Below the pieces are notes generated by a model. That model was given only the letters and a program-made list of their open reading frames with translations, did not search any database and was not told where the DNA came from. 64,000 nt of DNA. It comes from Micromonospora sp. C28SCA-DRY-2 (GTDB lineage Bacteria > Actinomycetota > Actinomycetes > Mycobacteriales > Micromonosporaceae). This document shows positions 24,940 through 34,074 of the stretch, piece by piece (the stretch's first letter is position 1; each line of letters opens with the position of its first letter). A program made the position numbers and the translations under genes. Location of the stretch: assembly GCF_030519475.1 (NCBI RefSeq), contig NZ_JAUMKD010000005.1, positions 427,324 through 491,323 on the forward strand, read 5' to 3'.

Positions 24940-25413
24940 ATGGATCGCACGCCCCCGTCGAGCGCCGCGCACGCCGGCGCCAGCCGCCAGTTCCGTTCCG
25001 AACTGCGCAGGTGGCGTACCCGGCAGGGGCTCACCCAGCGGGCGTTGGCGGAGCGGGTGCGGTTCAGCCGCGAGACGGTCGCCGCCGTCGAGTCCGGCCG
25101 CCGGTTCGGCAGCCACGAGTTCGCCGTTCGCTGCGACGAGGTGCTCGGCACCGGCGGCCGGCTGGCGGCACTGTGGCCGCAGGTCGCCGCCGAGCAACTG
25201 GCGGCGGACGGCCGGCGCGGCCCCCGGTTCGGCGAGGTGGCCCGGCTCGACCCGGCCGTCGTGCCACCGGCGCCCCGGCGCGACGCGCGCGACCCGGAGG
25301 CGGTGGTGGCGGCGATCGACGAGCTGCGGGAGCTGATCGGGCAGGTGCTCGGCGGCCAGCCGGAGCCGGACGCCCCGCCGCACCCGTCGGGCGGCCGGAC
25401 CGGCCAGGGCTGA
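24940..25413 (+). CDS. XRE-family helix-turn-helix transcriptional regulator
   Basis: The product is 157 residues from ATG 24940 (AAGGTGAG upstream). Residues about 22-80 form a classic Cro/C1 HTH: LRRWRTRQGLTQRALAERVRFSRETVAAVESGRRFGS. The HTH and the following RCDEVLGTGGRLAALWP segment resemble the Scr1-type DNA-binding regulators numerous in actinobacteria, although it is shorter than the usual 280 residues and lacks most of their C-terminal domain. It ends in a Pro-rich tail. It lies between the P450 gene and the kinase-like operon and could regulate either; an inverted repeat at 25473-25503 follows it. Confidence 0.85.
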   Translation: MDRTPPSSAAHAGASRQFRSELRRWRTRQGLTQRALAERVRFSRETVAAVESGRRFGSHEFAVRCDEVLGTGGRLAALWPQVAAEQLAADGRRGPRFGEVARLDPAVVPPAPRRDARDPEAVVAAIDELRELIGQVLGGQPEPDAPPHPSGGRTGQG

Positions 25414-25472
25414 CCTCGGCGGGAGTCTGCGCCGCCCGGGGGCCGACGGCTCCGCCAACGCCGCTGACTGTG

Positions 25473-25503
25473 GGTACAGATGCTGGTACGGGCTGTTTGT
25501 ACC
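25473..25503. promoter_or_regulatory. Inverted repeat GGTACA-N19-TGTACC before the kinase-like operon
   Basis: GGTACA (25473-25478) and TGTACC (25498-25503) are inverted copies in the short gap before the operon starting at 25602, with a third related hexamer GGTACG between them at about 25484. Its position fits an operator near the operon promoter. The regulator is unknown; the XRE protein encoded just upstream is a candidate. Confidence 0.4.
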
Positions 25504-25601
25504 ACCGTCAGGTCTGGTCTGGACGCCCGGGTTCCGGCGCAATGAAACGTGCAATCGGCAAGGTGCAGATAGACCGTCGTAGATGAGCGCGGGAGTCAGT
25601 C

Positions 25602-28037
25602 TTGGCGTCGAGCACGAGGTCCCACGCGGCCCGACCCTACCCGACCCGCCGCCGCGGTTGGAAGATCGCCGGCCGGATGCGCCTCATCGTCGCGGCCCCG
25701 CTGGTCGCCGTGATGGGCTTCGCCGGCCTGGCGCTGACCGAGAGCGCCCGCCAGACGGCCCGGGCGAGCGACCTCGGGCACCTCGCGCAACTCGGCGCCG
25801 AGGCGGGCGACCTGGCCCACCGGCTGCAACACGAGCGCATCGTCGCCGCCGACCTGCTGACCCGTGGCGCACCGGAGCAGCAGGAGGCCTTCGCCGATGC
25901 CACCGCCGCCACCGACGCGGCCGCGGCCCGCTACCGCCGGCAGCGCGACCGGGTCCCCGCCGGAGCCGCCGCCGACCAGGCCGTCCTGCCCCGGATCGAC
26001 GCGGCGCTGGACGGACTGCCGCCGCTGCGCGCCCAGGTCCGCACGGCGGCGCACGCCTCGGTGTCGGCGATGACCTTCAGCTACCGGATCGCCATCGCCG
26101 ACCTGCTCAACCTCCGCGAGAGCGTCACCCTCGGGGTGGTCAACGCCCGGATCGCCGACGGCATCCGGGCCTCCGCGGCGCTGTCCACGGTGGCCGAGGC
26201 GGTCGGCCAGCAGCAGGTCGCCGTGCTGCGCGCGGTGGCGGCCGACCAGTTGACCCCCGCCATGCAGCAGGACATCACCGCCGCCCGCACCGGCTTCACC
26301 GAGGCGAGCCTCGACTTCCTGGCGCTCGCCCGACCGGCCTGGCGGGGTTGGTGGGAGCGGGCCGGCAGCGGCGAGGACGCCCTGGTGCTGCAACGGATGC
26401 AGGACGAGGTGTCGCGCACCCCGTCGGGCGACCGGCTGCGGCTGGACCTGGGCGCCTGGGTGACCGCCACCCAGCAGTGGTCGATCCGCCTGGCCGAGCT
26501 GCGGCAGCAGGTCGACGCGGCGGTGCTCGACGACATCCGGGCGGCGCACGCGGACCAGCGGCGGCGCACGGTGGTCGAGGCGGCCGCCGCCGTGCTGGCC
26601 CTGTTGCTCACCGCCCTGGTCACCTGGGCGGTGGCCCGCCAGATCACCCGGCGGCTGCGCCGGCTGCGGGACGCCGCCAACGCGGTCGCGTTCGAACGGC
26701 TGCCCGAGGTGGTGGCCCGGCTCCAGCACCCGGACAGCTCCTCGGTGGACCCGGACGAACTGGCCCGCCGCCAGGCCGCCGACGCCCTGGAACCGTCCAG
26801 CGACGACGAGATCGGCGAGCTGGGGCAGGCGTTCACCGCCGTGCACCGGGCGGCCGTGCGTACCGCGGCGGAGCAGGCGGTGATGCGGGCCAACACCGCC
26901 GACATCTTCATCCACCTGAGCCGCCGGGAGCAGCGGCTGGTCGACGCGGTGCTCGCCCAGGTCGACAAGGTCGAGCAGGACGAGACCGACCCGGAGCGGC
27001 TGCACCAGCTGTACACGCTGGACAACCTGGCCACCCGGATGGGACGGATCAACGCCAGCCTGCTGGTGCTCGGCGGGGTGGGGGTCGGTCGGGTACGCCA
27101 GCACGACGTACCGCTGCAACAGGTGCTCCAGGCCGCGCAGAGCCAGATCGAGCACTACGCCCGGATCCGCCTCGGCATGGTCGACGGCGACGTGGCCGTG
27201 GCGGCCGAGGCGGTCGACGAGGTCGTGCACCTGCTGGCCGAGCTGATGGACAACGCCACCGGGTACGCCCCACCGGAGACCGAGGCGTGGGTGACCGGGC
27301 GCAGCCTGGGCGACCGGGTGATCGTCCAGATCAGCGACGAGGGCGTCGGGCTCTCCCCGCAGCGGCGGCAGCAGCTGAACGACCTGCTGGCCCGCCCGCC
27401 CGCCATCGACGTCGCCGCCGTGCGGGCGATGGGGCTGGTGGTCGTGGGGCACCTCGCCGCCCGGCTGGGCGTGGCCGTCCAGCTCCGCCCCGGCCCGCGC
27501 CGCGGCACCATCGCCGAGGCGGCGCTGCCGGGCACGATGATCCGGCCGCTGCCCCCGGAGGAGTTCCTGCTCACCCCCACCCGACCGTCCCGGCGCGCGG
27601 CCCGCACCACCGTGGCCGAGCCGGTGTACGGGGCGGTCCCGCAGCCGCGGGCCGGGGCACCGACGACCGACCGGGTGCTGCCGGCGGCGCCGGTGTTCCG
27701 GCCCGCACCGTCCCCGCGCGATGACGCGCCCACCGAGGAGCTCGTCATCTTCCAGCAGGTCAACCACTGGTTCCAGGCCGACCACGGCAACGGCACGGCC
27801 TGGGCCAGTCCGGCCGACGACGCCTGGCGTACGGCCGCCCGGGCGACCGAGCCCGAGGTCGCCGCCACCACCACCTCCGGCCTGCCGCGCCGGCAGCCGC
27901 AACGGCACCTGGTGCCCGGCGGCGTCACGGTGCCCCGGCAGCGGTCCGAGTACCGCGATCCGGCCCAGGTGGCCACCGCGATGGCCGCGTACGCGCGCGG
28001 GGTGGCGGCCCGGCGGCCCAACCTGATCAACAACTGA
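25602..28037 (+). CDS. Nit-domain sensor kinase-like protein (conservon CvnA type) lacking the phospho-acceptor His
   Basis: The product is 811 residues from TTG 25602 (RBS CGGGAG); ATG 25677 is an alternative. Order of parts: membrane helix at about 28-48, extracellular nitrate/nitrite-type sensing domain, second helix at about 325-347, HAMP, dimerisation region, GHKL ATPase at about 530-650 and a disordered tail. The ATPase boxes look intact (ELMDNATGYAPPE, SDEGVGLS, MGLVVVGHLAARLG). In this family the phosphorylation region normally reads LDHLATR; here it is L-D-N475-L-A-T-R and the rest (MGRINASLLVLGG) is also altered. Such proteins head actinobacterial conservons with a roadblock protein, a DUF742 protein and a GTPase; only the roadblock gene follows here. 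I infer a signalling or scaffold role without autophosphorylation. Confidence 0.87.
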   Translation: MASSTRSHAARPYPTRRRGWKIAGRMRLIVAAPLVAVMGFAGLALTESARQTARASDLGHLAQLGAEAGDLAHRLQHERIVAADLLTRGAPEQQEAFADATAATDAAAARYRRQRDRVPAGAAADQAVLPRIDAALDGLPPLRAQVRTAAHASVSAMTFSYRIAIADLLNLRESVTLGVVNARIADGIRASAALSTVAEAVGQQQVAVLRAVAADQLTPAMQQDITAARTGFTEASLDFLALARPAWRGWWERAGSGEDALVLQRMQDEVSRTPSGDRLRLDLGAWVTATQQWSIRLAELRQQVDAAVLDDIRAAHADQRRRTVVEAAAAVLALLLTALVTWAVARQITRRLRRLRDAANAVAFERLPEVVARLQHPDSSSVDPDELARRQAADALEPSSDDEIGELGQAFTAVHRAAVRTAAEQAVMRANTADIFIHLSRREQRLVDAVLAQVDKVEQDETDPERLHQLYTLDNLATRMGRINASLLVLGGVGVGRVRQHDVPLQQVLQAAQSQIEHYARIRLGMVDGDVAVAAEAVDEVVHLLAELMDNATGYAPPETEAWVTGRSLGDRVIVQISDEGVGLSPQRRQQLNDLLARPPAIDVAAVRAMGLVVVGHLAARLGVAVQLRPGPRRGTIAEAALPGTMIRPLPPEEFLLTPTRPSRRAARTTVAEPVYGAVPQPRAGAPTTDRVLPAAPVFRPAPSPRDDAPTEELVIFQQVNHWFQADHGNGTAWASPADDAWRTAARATEPEVAATTTSGLPRRQPQRHLVPGGVTVPRQRSEYRDPAQVATAMAAYARGVAARRPNLINN

Positions 28038-28054
28038 TCCGACAGGGAGAGCAC

Positions 28055-28459
28055 GTGACCGACCAACAGGATCTCGGCTGGCTGCTGGACGCCTTCGCCG
28101 AGCGCGCCACCGAGGTCAGCCATGCCATCGCCATCTCCGCCGACGGGCTGATGGTGGCCGCCACCCGGGGCCTGCCGCCGGACCGGGCCGACCAGCTCGC
28201 GGCGACCGGCAGCGGGCTGGTGAGCCTGCTCCGCGGCGCGGCGGCCTTCTTCGACGCCGGCGCGGTGATCTCCAACGTCACCCAGTTGGAGGGCGGCTTC
28301 ATGTTCTCCATGGCCTTCAACGACGGCGCCTCCCTGCTCGTGCTCGCCGATCCGCAGTGTGACGTCGGCAAGGTCTCCTACGAGATGACCGAGCTGGCGA
28401 ACCGCATTGGCGACGCGTTGACCCCGGCGGCTCGCGCGGCGCTCGCCCGCAGCCGCTGA
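28055..28459 (+). CDS. Roadblock/LC7 domain protein (CvnB type)
   Basis: The product is 134 residues, typical for the family. It has the alternating helix/strand pattern of roadblock domains: LGWLLDAFAERATEVSHAIAISADG, then MVAATRGLPPDRADQLAATGSGL and LLVLADPQCDVGKVSYEMTELA. GTG 28055 follows the kinase-like gene by 17 bases. In conservons this protein works with a Ras-like GTPase and the sensor kinase. Here no DUF742 or GTPase gene follows; instead a branched-chain amino-acid-type transporter operon begins 48 bases later. That suggests a signalling pair wired to transport. Confidence 0.92.
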   Translation: MTDQQDLGWLLDAFAERATEVSHAIAISADGLMVAATRGLPPDRADQLAATGSGLVSLLRGAAAFFDAGAVISNVTQLEGGFMFSMAFNDGASLLVLADPQCDVGKVSYEMTELANRIGDALTPAARAALARSR

Positions 28460-28507
28460 CCCCCGGCGCCCCCACGCCGGCGCTTCCATCCCCCCGTAGG
28501 AGAAGAC

Positions 28508-29701
28508 ATGTCCCTGACCACCCCGCGGCGTCGCCGTGCCCGCACCGCGGCGCTGCTCGCCCTCGTCCTGCTCGCCGCGACGGGCTGTGCCGACGACGGG
28601 CCGGGCGCCGGCCCGAACGGATCCATCAAGATCGGCCTGTTGGCGTCGCTGTCCGGCACCTACCAGGCGGTCGGCAAGGAGATCCGCGACGGTTTCGAGC
28701 TCTATCTCTCCACCCACGACGGCAAGCTCGGCGGCCGGAAGGTGGACCTGATCGTCGCGGACGAGGGCAACGGGGCGCCGACCGCGGTGCCCGCCGCCAC
28801 CAAGCTGCTCAAGCAGGATCGCGTGCTCGCGCTCACCGGCATCGTCGGCGGTGGTTCGGTGGCCGCCGTCTACCCGCTGCTCAACGAGACCAGGGTGCCG
28901 TTCGTGGGCTCGAACGGGCGGCCGGAGCTGAAGGACGTGTCCCGGATCTGGCACACCTCCTACCTCTCCGACGAGCCGGGCGAGGCGATCGCCCAGCACG
29001 TGCGGGACAACGTCAAGGGCAGCGTCTACGCCATCGGCCCGGACTACCAGGGTGGCTGGGACGAGCTGCGCGGCTTCACCGACACGTTCGTCAAGGTCGG
29101 CGGCACGCTGGCCAACCCGGACGGCAAGACCACCTTCACGCCGTTCCCGACCACCACCAACTTCACCCCGTACTTCGCCCGGATCAAGGCCTCCGGCGCG
29201 GACGCCGTCTACACGTTCTACGCCGGCAGCGCGGCCGTCGACTTCGTCAAGCAGTACGCCCAGTCCGAGATCAGGGACCTGCCGCTGTACGCCGCCGGCT
29301 TCCTGACCGAGGGCGGGGTGCTCGACGCCCAGGGCGAGGCCGCCCGGGACATCTACTCGGTGCTCAACTACTCGCCCGACCTGGACAACGCGGAGAACCG
29401 CGCCTTCGTCGCCGCCTGGAAGGCCAGGTACGACGGCTCGCCGACGACGTACGCGATGGCCTCCTACGACGCCGCGGCGGTGCTGGACCGGGCGATCGCG
29501 GCCGCCGGCGACGACCCGACCCCGGAGAGCGTCAACGCGGCCATCGGTCAGCTCGGCCAGATCGCCAGCCCGCGCGGCACCTGGCAGTTCTCGCCGACCA
29601 CCCACGCCCCGGTGCAGAAGTGGTACCTGCGCCAGGTGCGCCAGGACGGCCGGGCGCTGTCCAACACCGTCGTGGGTGACCTCGCCACCGTCGGCGGGTG
29701 A
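28508..29701 (+). CDS. Branched-chain amino-acid-type ABC transporter binding lipoprotein
   Basis: The product is 397 residues. The signal peptide ends at Cys27 (LLAATGC). The fold is that of LivJ/peripla-BP6 proteins: IKIGLLASLSGTYQAVGKE at the start, FELYLSTHDGKLGGRKVDLI, and ALTGIVGGGSVAAVYPLL. The ligand set of the family ranges over branched amino acids, urea, amides and aromatic acids; I cannot choose. It is the first of five transporter genes with tight overlaps, 48 bases after the roadblock gene. Confidence 0.93.
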   Translation: MSLTTPRRRRARTAALLALVLLAATGCADDGPGAGPNGSIKIGLLASLSGTYQAVGKEIRDGFELYLSTHDGKLGGRKVDLIVADEGNGAPTAVPAATKLLKQDRVLALTGIVGGGSVAAVYPLLNETRVPFVGSNGRPELKDVSRIWHTSYLSDEPGEAIAQHVRDNVKGSVYAIGPDYQGGWDELRGFTDTFVKVGGTLANPDGKTTFTPFPTTTNFTPYFARIKASGADAVYTFYAGSAAVDFVKQYAQSEIRDLPLYAAGFLTEGGVLDAQGEAARDIYSVLNYSPDLDNAENRAFVAAWKARYDGSPTTYAMASYDAAAVLDRAIAAAGDDPTPESVNAAIGQLGQIASPRGTWQFSPTTHAPVQKWYLRQVRQDGRALSNTVVGDLATVGG

Positions 29702-30591
29702 GCGCGGTGGCGGTCGACATCCCGATCGACCCGTACGTGGTACCGGCCCTGGACGGGGTGGCCTACGGGCTGCTGGTGTTCGTCGCCGCGGCGGGGCTGG
29801 TGCTCTGCTTCGGCGTCGCCGGCATCCTGAACCTGGCGCACGGCACGCTCTACGCGATCGGCGGTTACACCGCCGCCGCCCTGCTCGACGGCGGCTGGCC
29901 GAGCCTGCTGCTGGCGCTGGCGGTCGGGGTGATCGCCGCCACCGCGGCCGGCGCGCTGGTCGCCGGGCTGCTCACCCGGGTGGCCGCGCGCACCCACCTC
30001 ACCCAGGCGCTGCTCACCTTCGGGCTGGCGCTGGTCGGCGGCAGCCTGCTGGTGCGGGCGTTCGGGCCGGACGACCAGCCGGTGCGGGTGCCCGCCGCGC
30101 TGGACGGGTCGGTGGTCGTCGCCGGCCACCGCTACGCCGCGTACCGGCTGGTCTTCATCGTCGTCGCCGCGCTGCTGGCCGGCCTGCTCCACCTCGCGGT
30201 GCGCCGCACCCGGGCAGGCATGCTGGTCCGGGCGGCCGTCGACGACGCCGAGATGGTGGCCGTCCTCGGGGTGAGCCCGACCTGGATCCGGGTCGGCGTG
30301 CTCGCCGCCGCCGGGGCGCTGGCCGGGGCGGCCGGGGTGCTCGGTGCGCCGATCATCGGGCCCGGGCCGGACACCGCCGACGTGGTGCTGCTGCTGTCGC
30401 TGGTGGTCGTCGTGCTCGGCGGTCTCGGCTCGATGACCGGCACGCTGCTCGCCGCGCTGGCCGTCGGGCAGATCCAGACGCTCGGCGTCGCGCTCGCGCC
30501 GTCGGCCGCCCCGTTCCTGCTCTTCGCCGCGATGGCGGCCGTGCTGGCGGTGCGGGCCCGGGGCCTGGCCGCCACCCGGAGGACGACGTGA
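29698..30591 (+). CDS. Branched-chain amino-acid-type ABC permease, LivH type
   Basis: The product is 297 residues and almost entirely hydrophobic. LivH features include ALDGVAYGLLVFVAAAGLVLCF at the start, GVAGILNLAHGTLYAIGGY, and VVVVLGGLGSMTGTLLAAL near the C-terminus. It forms the inner-membrane channel with the LivM-type protein that follows. GTG 29698 overlaps the binding-protein stop by 4 bases. Confidence 0.93.
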   Translation: MSAVAVDIPIDPYVVPALDGVAYGLLVFVAAAGLVLCFGVAGILNLAHGTLYAIGGYTAAALLDGGWPSLLLALAVGVIAATAAGALVAGLLTRVAARTHLTQALLTFGLALVGGSLLVRAFGPDDQPVRVPAALDGSVVVAGHRYAAYRLVFIVVAALLAGLLHLAVRRTRAGMLVRAAVDDAEMVAVLGVSPTWIRVGVLAAAGALAGAAGVLGAPIIGPGPDTADVVLLLSLVVVVLGGLGSMTGTLLAALAVGQIQTLGVALAPSAAPFLLFAAMAAVLAVRARGLAATRRTT

Positions 30592-31601
30592 GGGAGCAGG
30601 CCGTCCGCGCGCTGCGCCGCGGCGTGGCCGCCGCCGTGCTGGCCGGCCTGGTGCTGGCGCCGTGGGCGGTCGACGACTACACGGCGGCGCTGCTCGCCCG
30701 CACCCTGGCGCTCGGCCTGGTGGCGGTGAGCGTCGCCCTGCTCACCGGCGTCGCCGGGCTGCCCACCCTCGGCCAGACCGCCCCGTACGCGGCCGGCGCC
30801 TACACCAGTGCGGTGCTCGGCGGGCAGGTCTCCGATGTCGGGGTGGTGCACCTGGCGGTCGCGGCGGTGGCCGGGGCGGCGCTGGCCGCGGTGACCGTCC
30901 CGCTGGTGGTGCACGCCCGGGGCGTGGTGGTCCTGATGATCACCCTGGCGGTCGGTGAGCTCGCCGTGGTCCTCGTCGGCCGGTGGCGCTCGGTGACCGG
31001 TGGCACCGACGGGCTGGCCGGCATCGCCCAGGTCCGTCCACTGTGGGGGATGCCGGTGCTGGCCACGGACCGGGCCCGCTACCTGTACACGCTGGTGGTC
31101 GTCGCCGCGCTGGTCGGGCTGGTGCTGCTGGTGCTGCGAACCCGGGTCGGGCTGCTGCTGCGCGCCGGCCGGGACGACGAGGCGCGGCTGCGGGCCAGCG
31201 GGCACCGGGTCTCGCTCCAGGTGGCCGGCGTCCACGTCGCCGCGGGGGCGGTCGCGGGCGCCGCCGGCTCCCTGCTGGTGGTCGCCCAGCAGTACCTCTC
31301 GCCGGCCGACTTCGGCTTCGAGACGTCCGCCCTGCTGCTGCTCGGCGTGGTGATCGGCGGCGCCGCGTCGGTCGGCGGCGCCCTGGTCGGCGCGGTGCTC
31401 GTCGTCGCCGGGCGGGACTGGCTGTTCGGCGCGCTCCCCGGGCACGCGCCGCTGGTGCTGGGGTTGGCCTTCGTGGTCACGGTCTACCTGCTGCCCGGCG
31501 GCGGGCACCGGCCACCGCCGGTGCGGGGCCGGCTGCTGCCGGACGTCGGCACCCGCCGCGCCGCCGGGGAGCGGCCCGCGCCGACGGGAGCACGGGCATG
31601 A
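30588..31601 (+). CDS. Branched-chain amino-acid-type ABC permease, LivM type
   Basis: The product is 337 residues from GTG 30588, overlapping the LivH-type gene by 4 bases. LivM landmarks are ALLTGVAGLPTLGQTAPYAAG, VVVLMITLAVGELAVVLV, RVSLQVAGVHVAAGAVAGAAG and SALLLLGVVIGGAASVGGALVGA. The C-terminus adds about 40 polar residues rich in Arg and Pro. It pairs with the LivH-type permease. Confidence 0.92.
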   Translation: MREQAVRALRRGVAAAVLAGLVLAPWAVDDYTAALLARTLALGLVAVSVALLTGVAGLPTLGQTAPYAAGAYTSAVLGGQVSDVGVVHLAVAAVAGAALAAVTVPLVVHARGVVVLMITLAVGELAVVLVGRWRSVTGGTDGLAGIAQVRPLWGMPVLATDRARYLYTLVVVAALVGLVLLVLRTRVGLLLRAGRDDEARLRASGHRVSLQVAGVHVAAGAVAGAAGSLLVVAQQYLSPADFGFETSALLLLGVVIGGAASVGGALVGAVLVVAGRDWLFGALPGHAPLVLGLAFVVTVYLLPGGGHRPPPVRGRLLPDVGTRRAAGERPAPTGARA

Positions 31602-32341
31602 CGCCGCTGCTCTCCGCCCGGGGCGTCACGGTGCGCTACGGGTCGCTGGCCGCGCTGGACGGCGTGGACCTGCGGATCGACCACGGCCAGCGGCACGCGT
31701 TGATCGGACCCAACGGGGCCGGCAAGACCACCCTGCTCGGCGTGCTCGGCGGAGCGATCCCGGCGGGCGGCGGCCGGGTGCTGCTCGCCGGCCGGGACGT
31801 CACCCGGCTCGGCCCGGCCGCCCGGGCCCGGCGGGGCATCGGCCGGATCCACCAGCGCCCCGCCGTCTGGGAGACGCTGACCGCTGCCGAGAACGTCGTG
31901 GTCGCGGCGCTGCCGCACGCGGTGCGGCCCGGCCGGTGGCGCCCGAGCGGCAGGCGGCGCGCCGCCGAGCGCACCGCGGCCACCCTGCTGGCCCGGGTGG
32001 GGCTGCCCGAACTCGCCGGGGTCCCCGCCGGTCGGCTCGCCCACGGGCAGCGCCGCCAGTTGGAGATCGCCATGGCGCTGGCCGGCCGTCCCCGGCTGCT
32101 GCTGCTCGACGAGCCCGCCGCCGGGCTGTCCGCCGGCGAGGTCGAGCGGCTGGCGGAGTTCCTCCGGGAGCTGCCGCGCGCCGTCGCGGTGCTGCTGGTG
32201 GAGCACCGGCTGGACCTGGTGTACGCGCTCTGCGACACGGTGACCGTGCTGCGCGACGGCCGGCCGCTGGCCACCGGGACGCCGGCGCAGATCCGCGCCT
32301 CCGACCCCGTCCGGCAGGCGTACGCGGAAGGGGTGGCCTGA
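31598..32341 (+). CDS. ABC transporter ATPase, LivG type
   Basis: The product is 247 residues. Walker A is GPNGAGKTT, the signature region reads LAHGQRRQLEIA (HGQ in place of the usual SGGQ start) and Walker B is LLLLDEPAAGLS. GRIHQRPAVWETLTAAENVVVA is the Q-loop region. ATG 31598 overlaps the LivM stop (ATGA). It powers uptake together with the LivF-type ATPase that follows by TGATG overlap. Confidence 0.93.
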   Translation: MTPLLSARGVTVRYGSLAALDGVDLRIDHGQRHALIGPNGAGKTTLLGVLGGAIPAGGGRVLLAGRDVTRLGPAARARRGIGRIHQRPAVWETLTAAENVVVAALPHAVRPGRWRPSGRRRAAERTAATLLARVGLPELAGVPAGRLAHGQRRQLEIAMALAGRPRLLLLDEPAAGLSAGEVERLAEFLRELPRAVAVLLVEHRLDLVYALCDTVTVLRDGRPLATGTPAQIRASDPVRQAYAEGVA

Positions 32342-33165
32342 TGCTGCGGACGGAGCGGCTCTGCGCGGGCTACGCCGGCGGGATCGTGCTGCACGAGGTG
32401 AGCCTCGAGGTGGCGGCCGGCACCGTGCAGGCGGTGGTGGGCCGCAACGGCGCCGGCAAGACCACCCTGGTGCACGCCGTCGCCGGGTTGGTGCGCCCGT
32501 CCGGCGGGCGAATCGAGATCGGCGGGACGCAGGTCGCCGGCCGGCAGCCGCACCGGATCGCCCGGGCCGGGGTCGGTCTCGTCCCGCAGGGCCGGCGGGT
32601 CTTCTCCCGGTTGACCGTGGCCGAGCATCTCGCCCTGGCCGCCGCACCGTGGCGGGCCGCGACGCCCGGCGGCGAGGGTTGGACGGTCGCCCGGATCCTG
32701 GAGCTGCTGCCCCGTTTGGCGGTCCGGCTGCGCCACCGTGGCGACCAGTTGTCCGGTGGCGAGCAACAGATGCTGGCGATCGCCCGGGCGCTGCTCGGCC
32801 AGCCCCGGGTGCTGCTGCTCGACGAACCGTGCGAAGGGCTCGCCCCCGAGCTGGCGGCCCGCATCCGCGACCTGGTCGGCGCGCTGGCCCGGACCGGGCT
32901 GACCGTGCTGCTGGTCGAGCAGCAGTTGCCACACGCCATCGCGGTCGCGGACCGGATCGCGGTGCTCGAGTACGGCCGGGTGGTCTACGACCGTCCCGCC
33001 GACGAGGCCCGGGCCGACCCGGGCGCGCTGGCGGCGATGCTCAGCGTCGCCGCGGTCGCGGAGCCGCCGGCTCCCCGACCGGTGCCCGGGCTCTGGGCCG
33101 GCTCCGGGCAGCTGACCCGACCACTCTCGACAGGGATGAGCGACGATGCCGACAGACATCCGTGA
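32341..33165 (+). CDS. ABC transporter ATPase, LivF type
   Basis: The product is 274 residues. Walker A is GRNGAGKTT, the signature is LSGGEQQMLAIARAL and Walker B is VLLLDEPCEGLAP. VPQGRRVFSRLTVAEHL is the typical LivF Q-loop sequence. After the usual end (ALAAMLSVAAVAE) there is an extra tail of about 35 Pro-rich residues that runs 20 bases into the next gene. The tail is not needed for the fold and may be a by-product of the overlap. Confidence 0.93.
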   Translation: MLRTERLCAGYAGGIVLHEVSLEVAAGTVQAVVGRNGAGKTTLVHAVAGLVRPSGGRIEIGGTQVAGRQPHRIARAGVGLVPQGRRVFSRLTVAEHLALAAAPWRAATPGGEGWTVARILELLPRLAVRLRHRGDQLSGGEQQMLAIARALLGQPRVLLLDEPCEGLAPELAARIRDLVGALARTGLTVLLVEQQLPHAIAVADRIAVLEYGRVVYDRPADEARADPGALAAMLSVAAVAEPPAPRPVPGLWAGSGQLTRPLSTGMSDDADRHP

Positions 33166-33955
33166 CACCGAGTACACCTTCGACAACGGCTCCCCGGAGG
33201 CGGTGCCCCAGCTGCGGGCGCTGGAGTCGTTCCTGGATCCGATCACGGCCGCCCGGATCGCCCCGCCGCTGCTCGCCCCGGGCGGCGTGTGCTGGGAGAT
33301 CGGCGCCGGCGGCGGGTCGGTGGCCCGGGCCATGGCGCGCGCGGTCGGCCCGGCCGGTCGGGTGCTGGCGACCGACATCGACACCGGGCACCTCGCCCCG
33401 GCGGCCAACCTCGAGGTACGCCGGCACGACGTGCGTACCGACCCGCCGCCCGGGGACGCCTTCGACCTGATCCACGCCCGGTTGGTGCTGCTGCACCTGC
33501 CGGAACGGCGCCGGGTGCTGGGCGCGCTGGCCGCCGCGCTGGCCCCCGGTGGGTGGCTGGTGGTGGAGGAGTTCGACTGCACCGCGCCGCTGCGGGTGCT
33601 GACCGCGCCGAACGACGACGCGGCGAAGCTCTTCACCCAGGTGACCGACGCGATGCTCGGCATCCTGCAGAGCCACGGCGCGGACCTGGCCTGGGCGCAG
33701 GACGTGCACGCCGAGCTGGCCGCGGCGGGTCTGGTCGAGGTGGACACGGTGACCCATTCGCAGAGCTGGGCCGGCGGCTCGGTCGGCGCCTCGCTGTACG
33801 GGACGAACTCCCGGCAGCTGGAGCCGGAGCTGCTCGACGCGGGGCTGTCGCCCGGCCAGCTGGAGGCGTTCCGCAAGCTGCTGCGCGACCCGGGGTTCGC
33901 GGTGATGTCCTACCAGTTCGTCTCGACCCGGGGTCGTCGCCCGGTCGGGGGGTGA
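33146..33955 (+). CDS. SAM-dependent class I methyltransferase
   Basis: The product is 269 residues. Motif I is WEIGAGGGSVARAMA, followed by the acidic strand end VLATDIDTG and the post-motif HDVRTDPPPGDAFDLIHARLVLLHLP. The Rossmann-type core fits small-molecule methyltransferases. It overlaps the end of the LivF-type gene by 20 bases and so is probably the last gene of the operon from 25602. The acceptor may be related to the imported compound, which is an inference from position only. Confidence 0.88.
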   Translation: MPTDIRDTEYTFDNGSPEAVPQLRALESFLDPITAARIAPPLLAPGGVCWEIGAGGGSVARAMARAVGPAGRVLATDIDTGHLAPAANLEVRRHDVRTDPPPGDAFDLIHARLVLLHLPERRRVLGALAAALAPGGWLVVEEFDCTAPLRVLTAPNDDAAKLFTQVTDAMLGILQSHGADLAWAQDVHAELAAAGLVEVDTVTHSQSWAGGSVGASLYGTNSRQLEPELLDAGLSPGQLEAFRKLLRDPGFAVMSYQFVSTRGRRPVGG

Positions 33956-34074
33956 CCCGCCGGTCGCCGAAACATACCTTCACCGTGCCCGACCCGGCGC
34001 GTAGACATTCTTCGATCGGTTACCTATCGTCGGCTCATCATGCAGCGACAACCTTCTATGAAAAGGGGTTGGCA

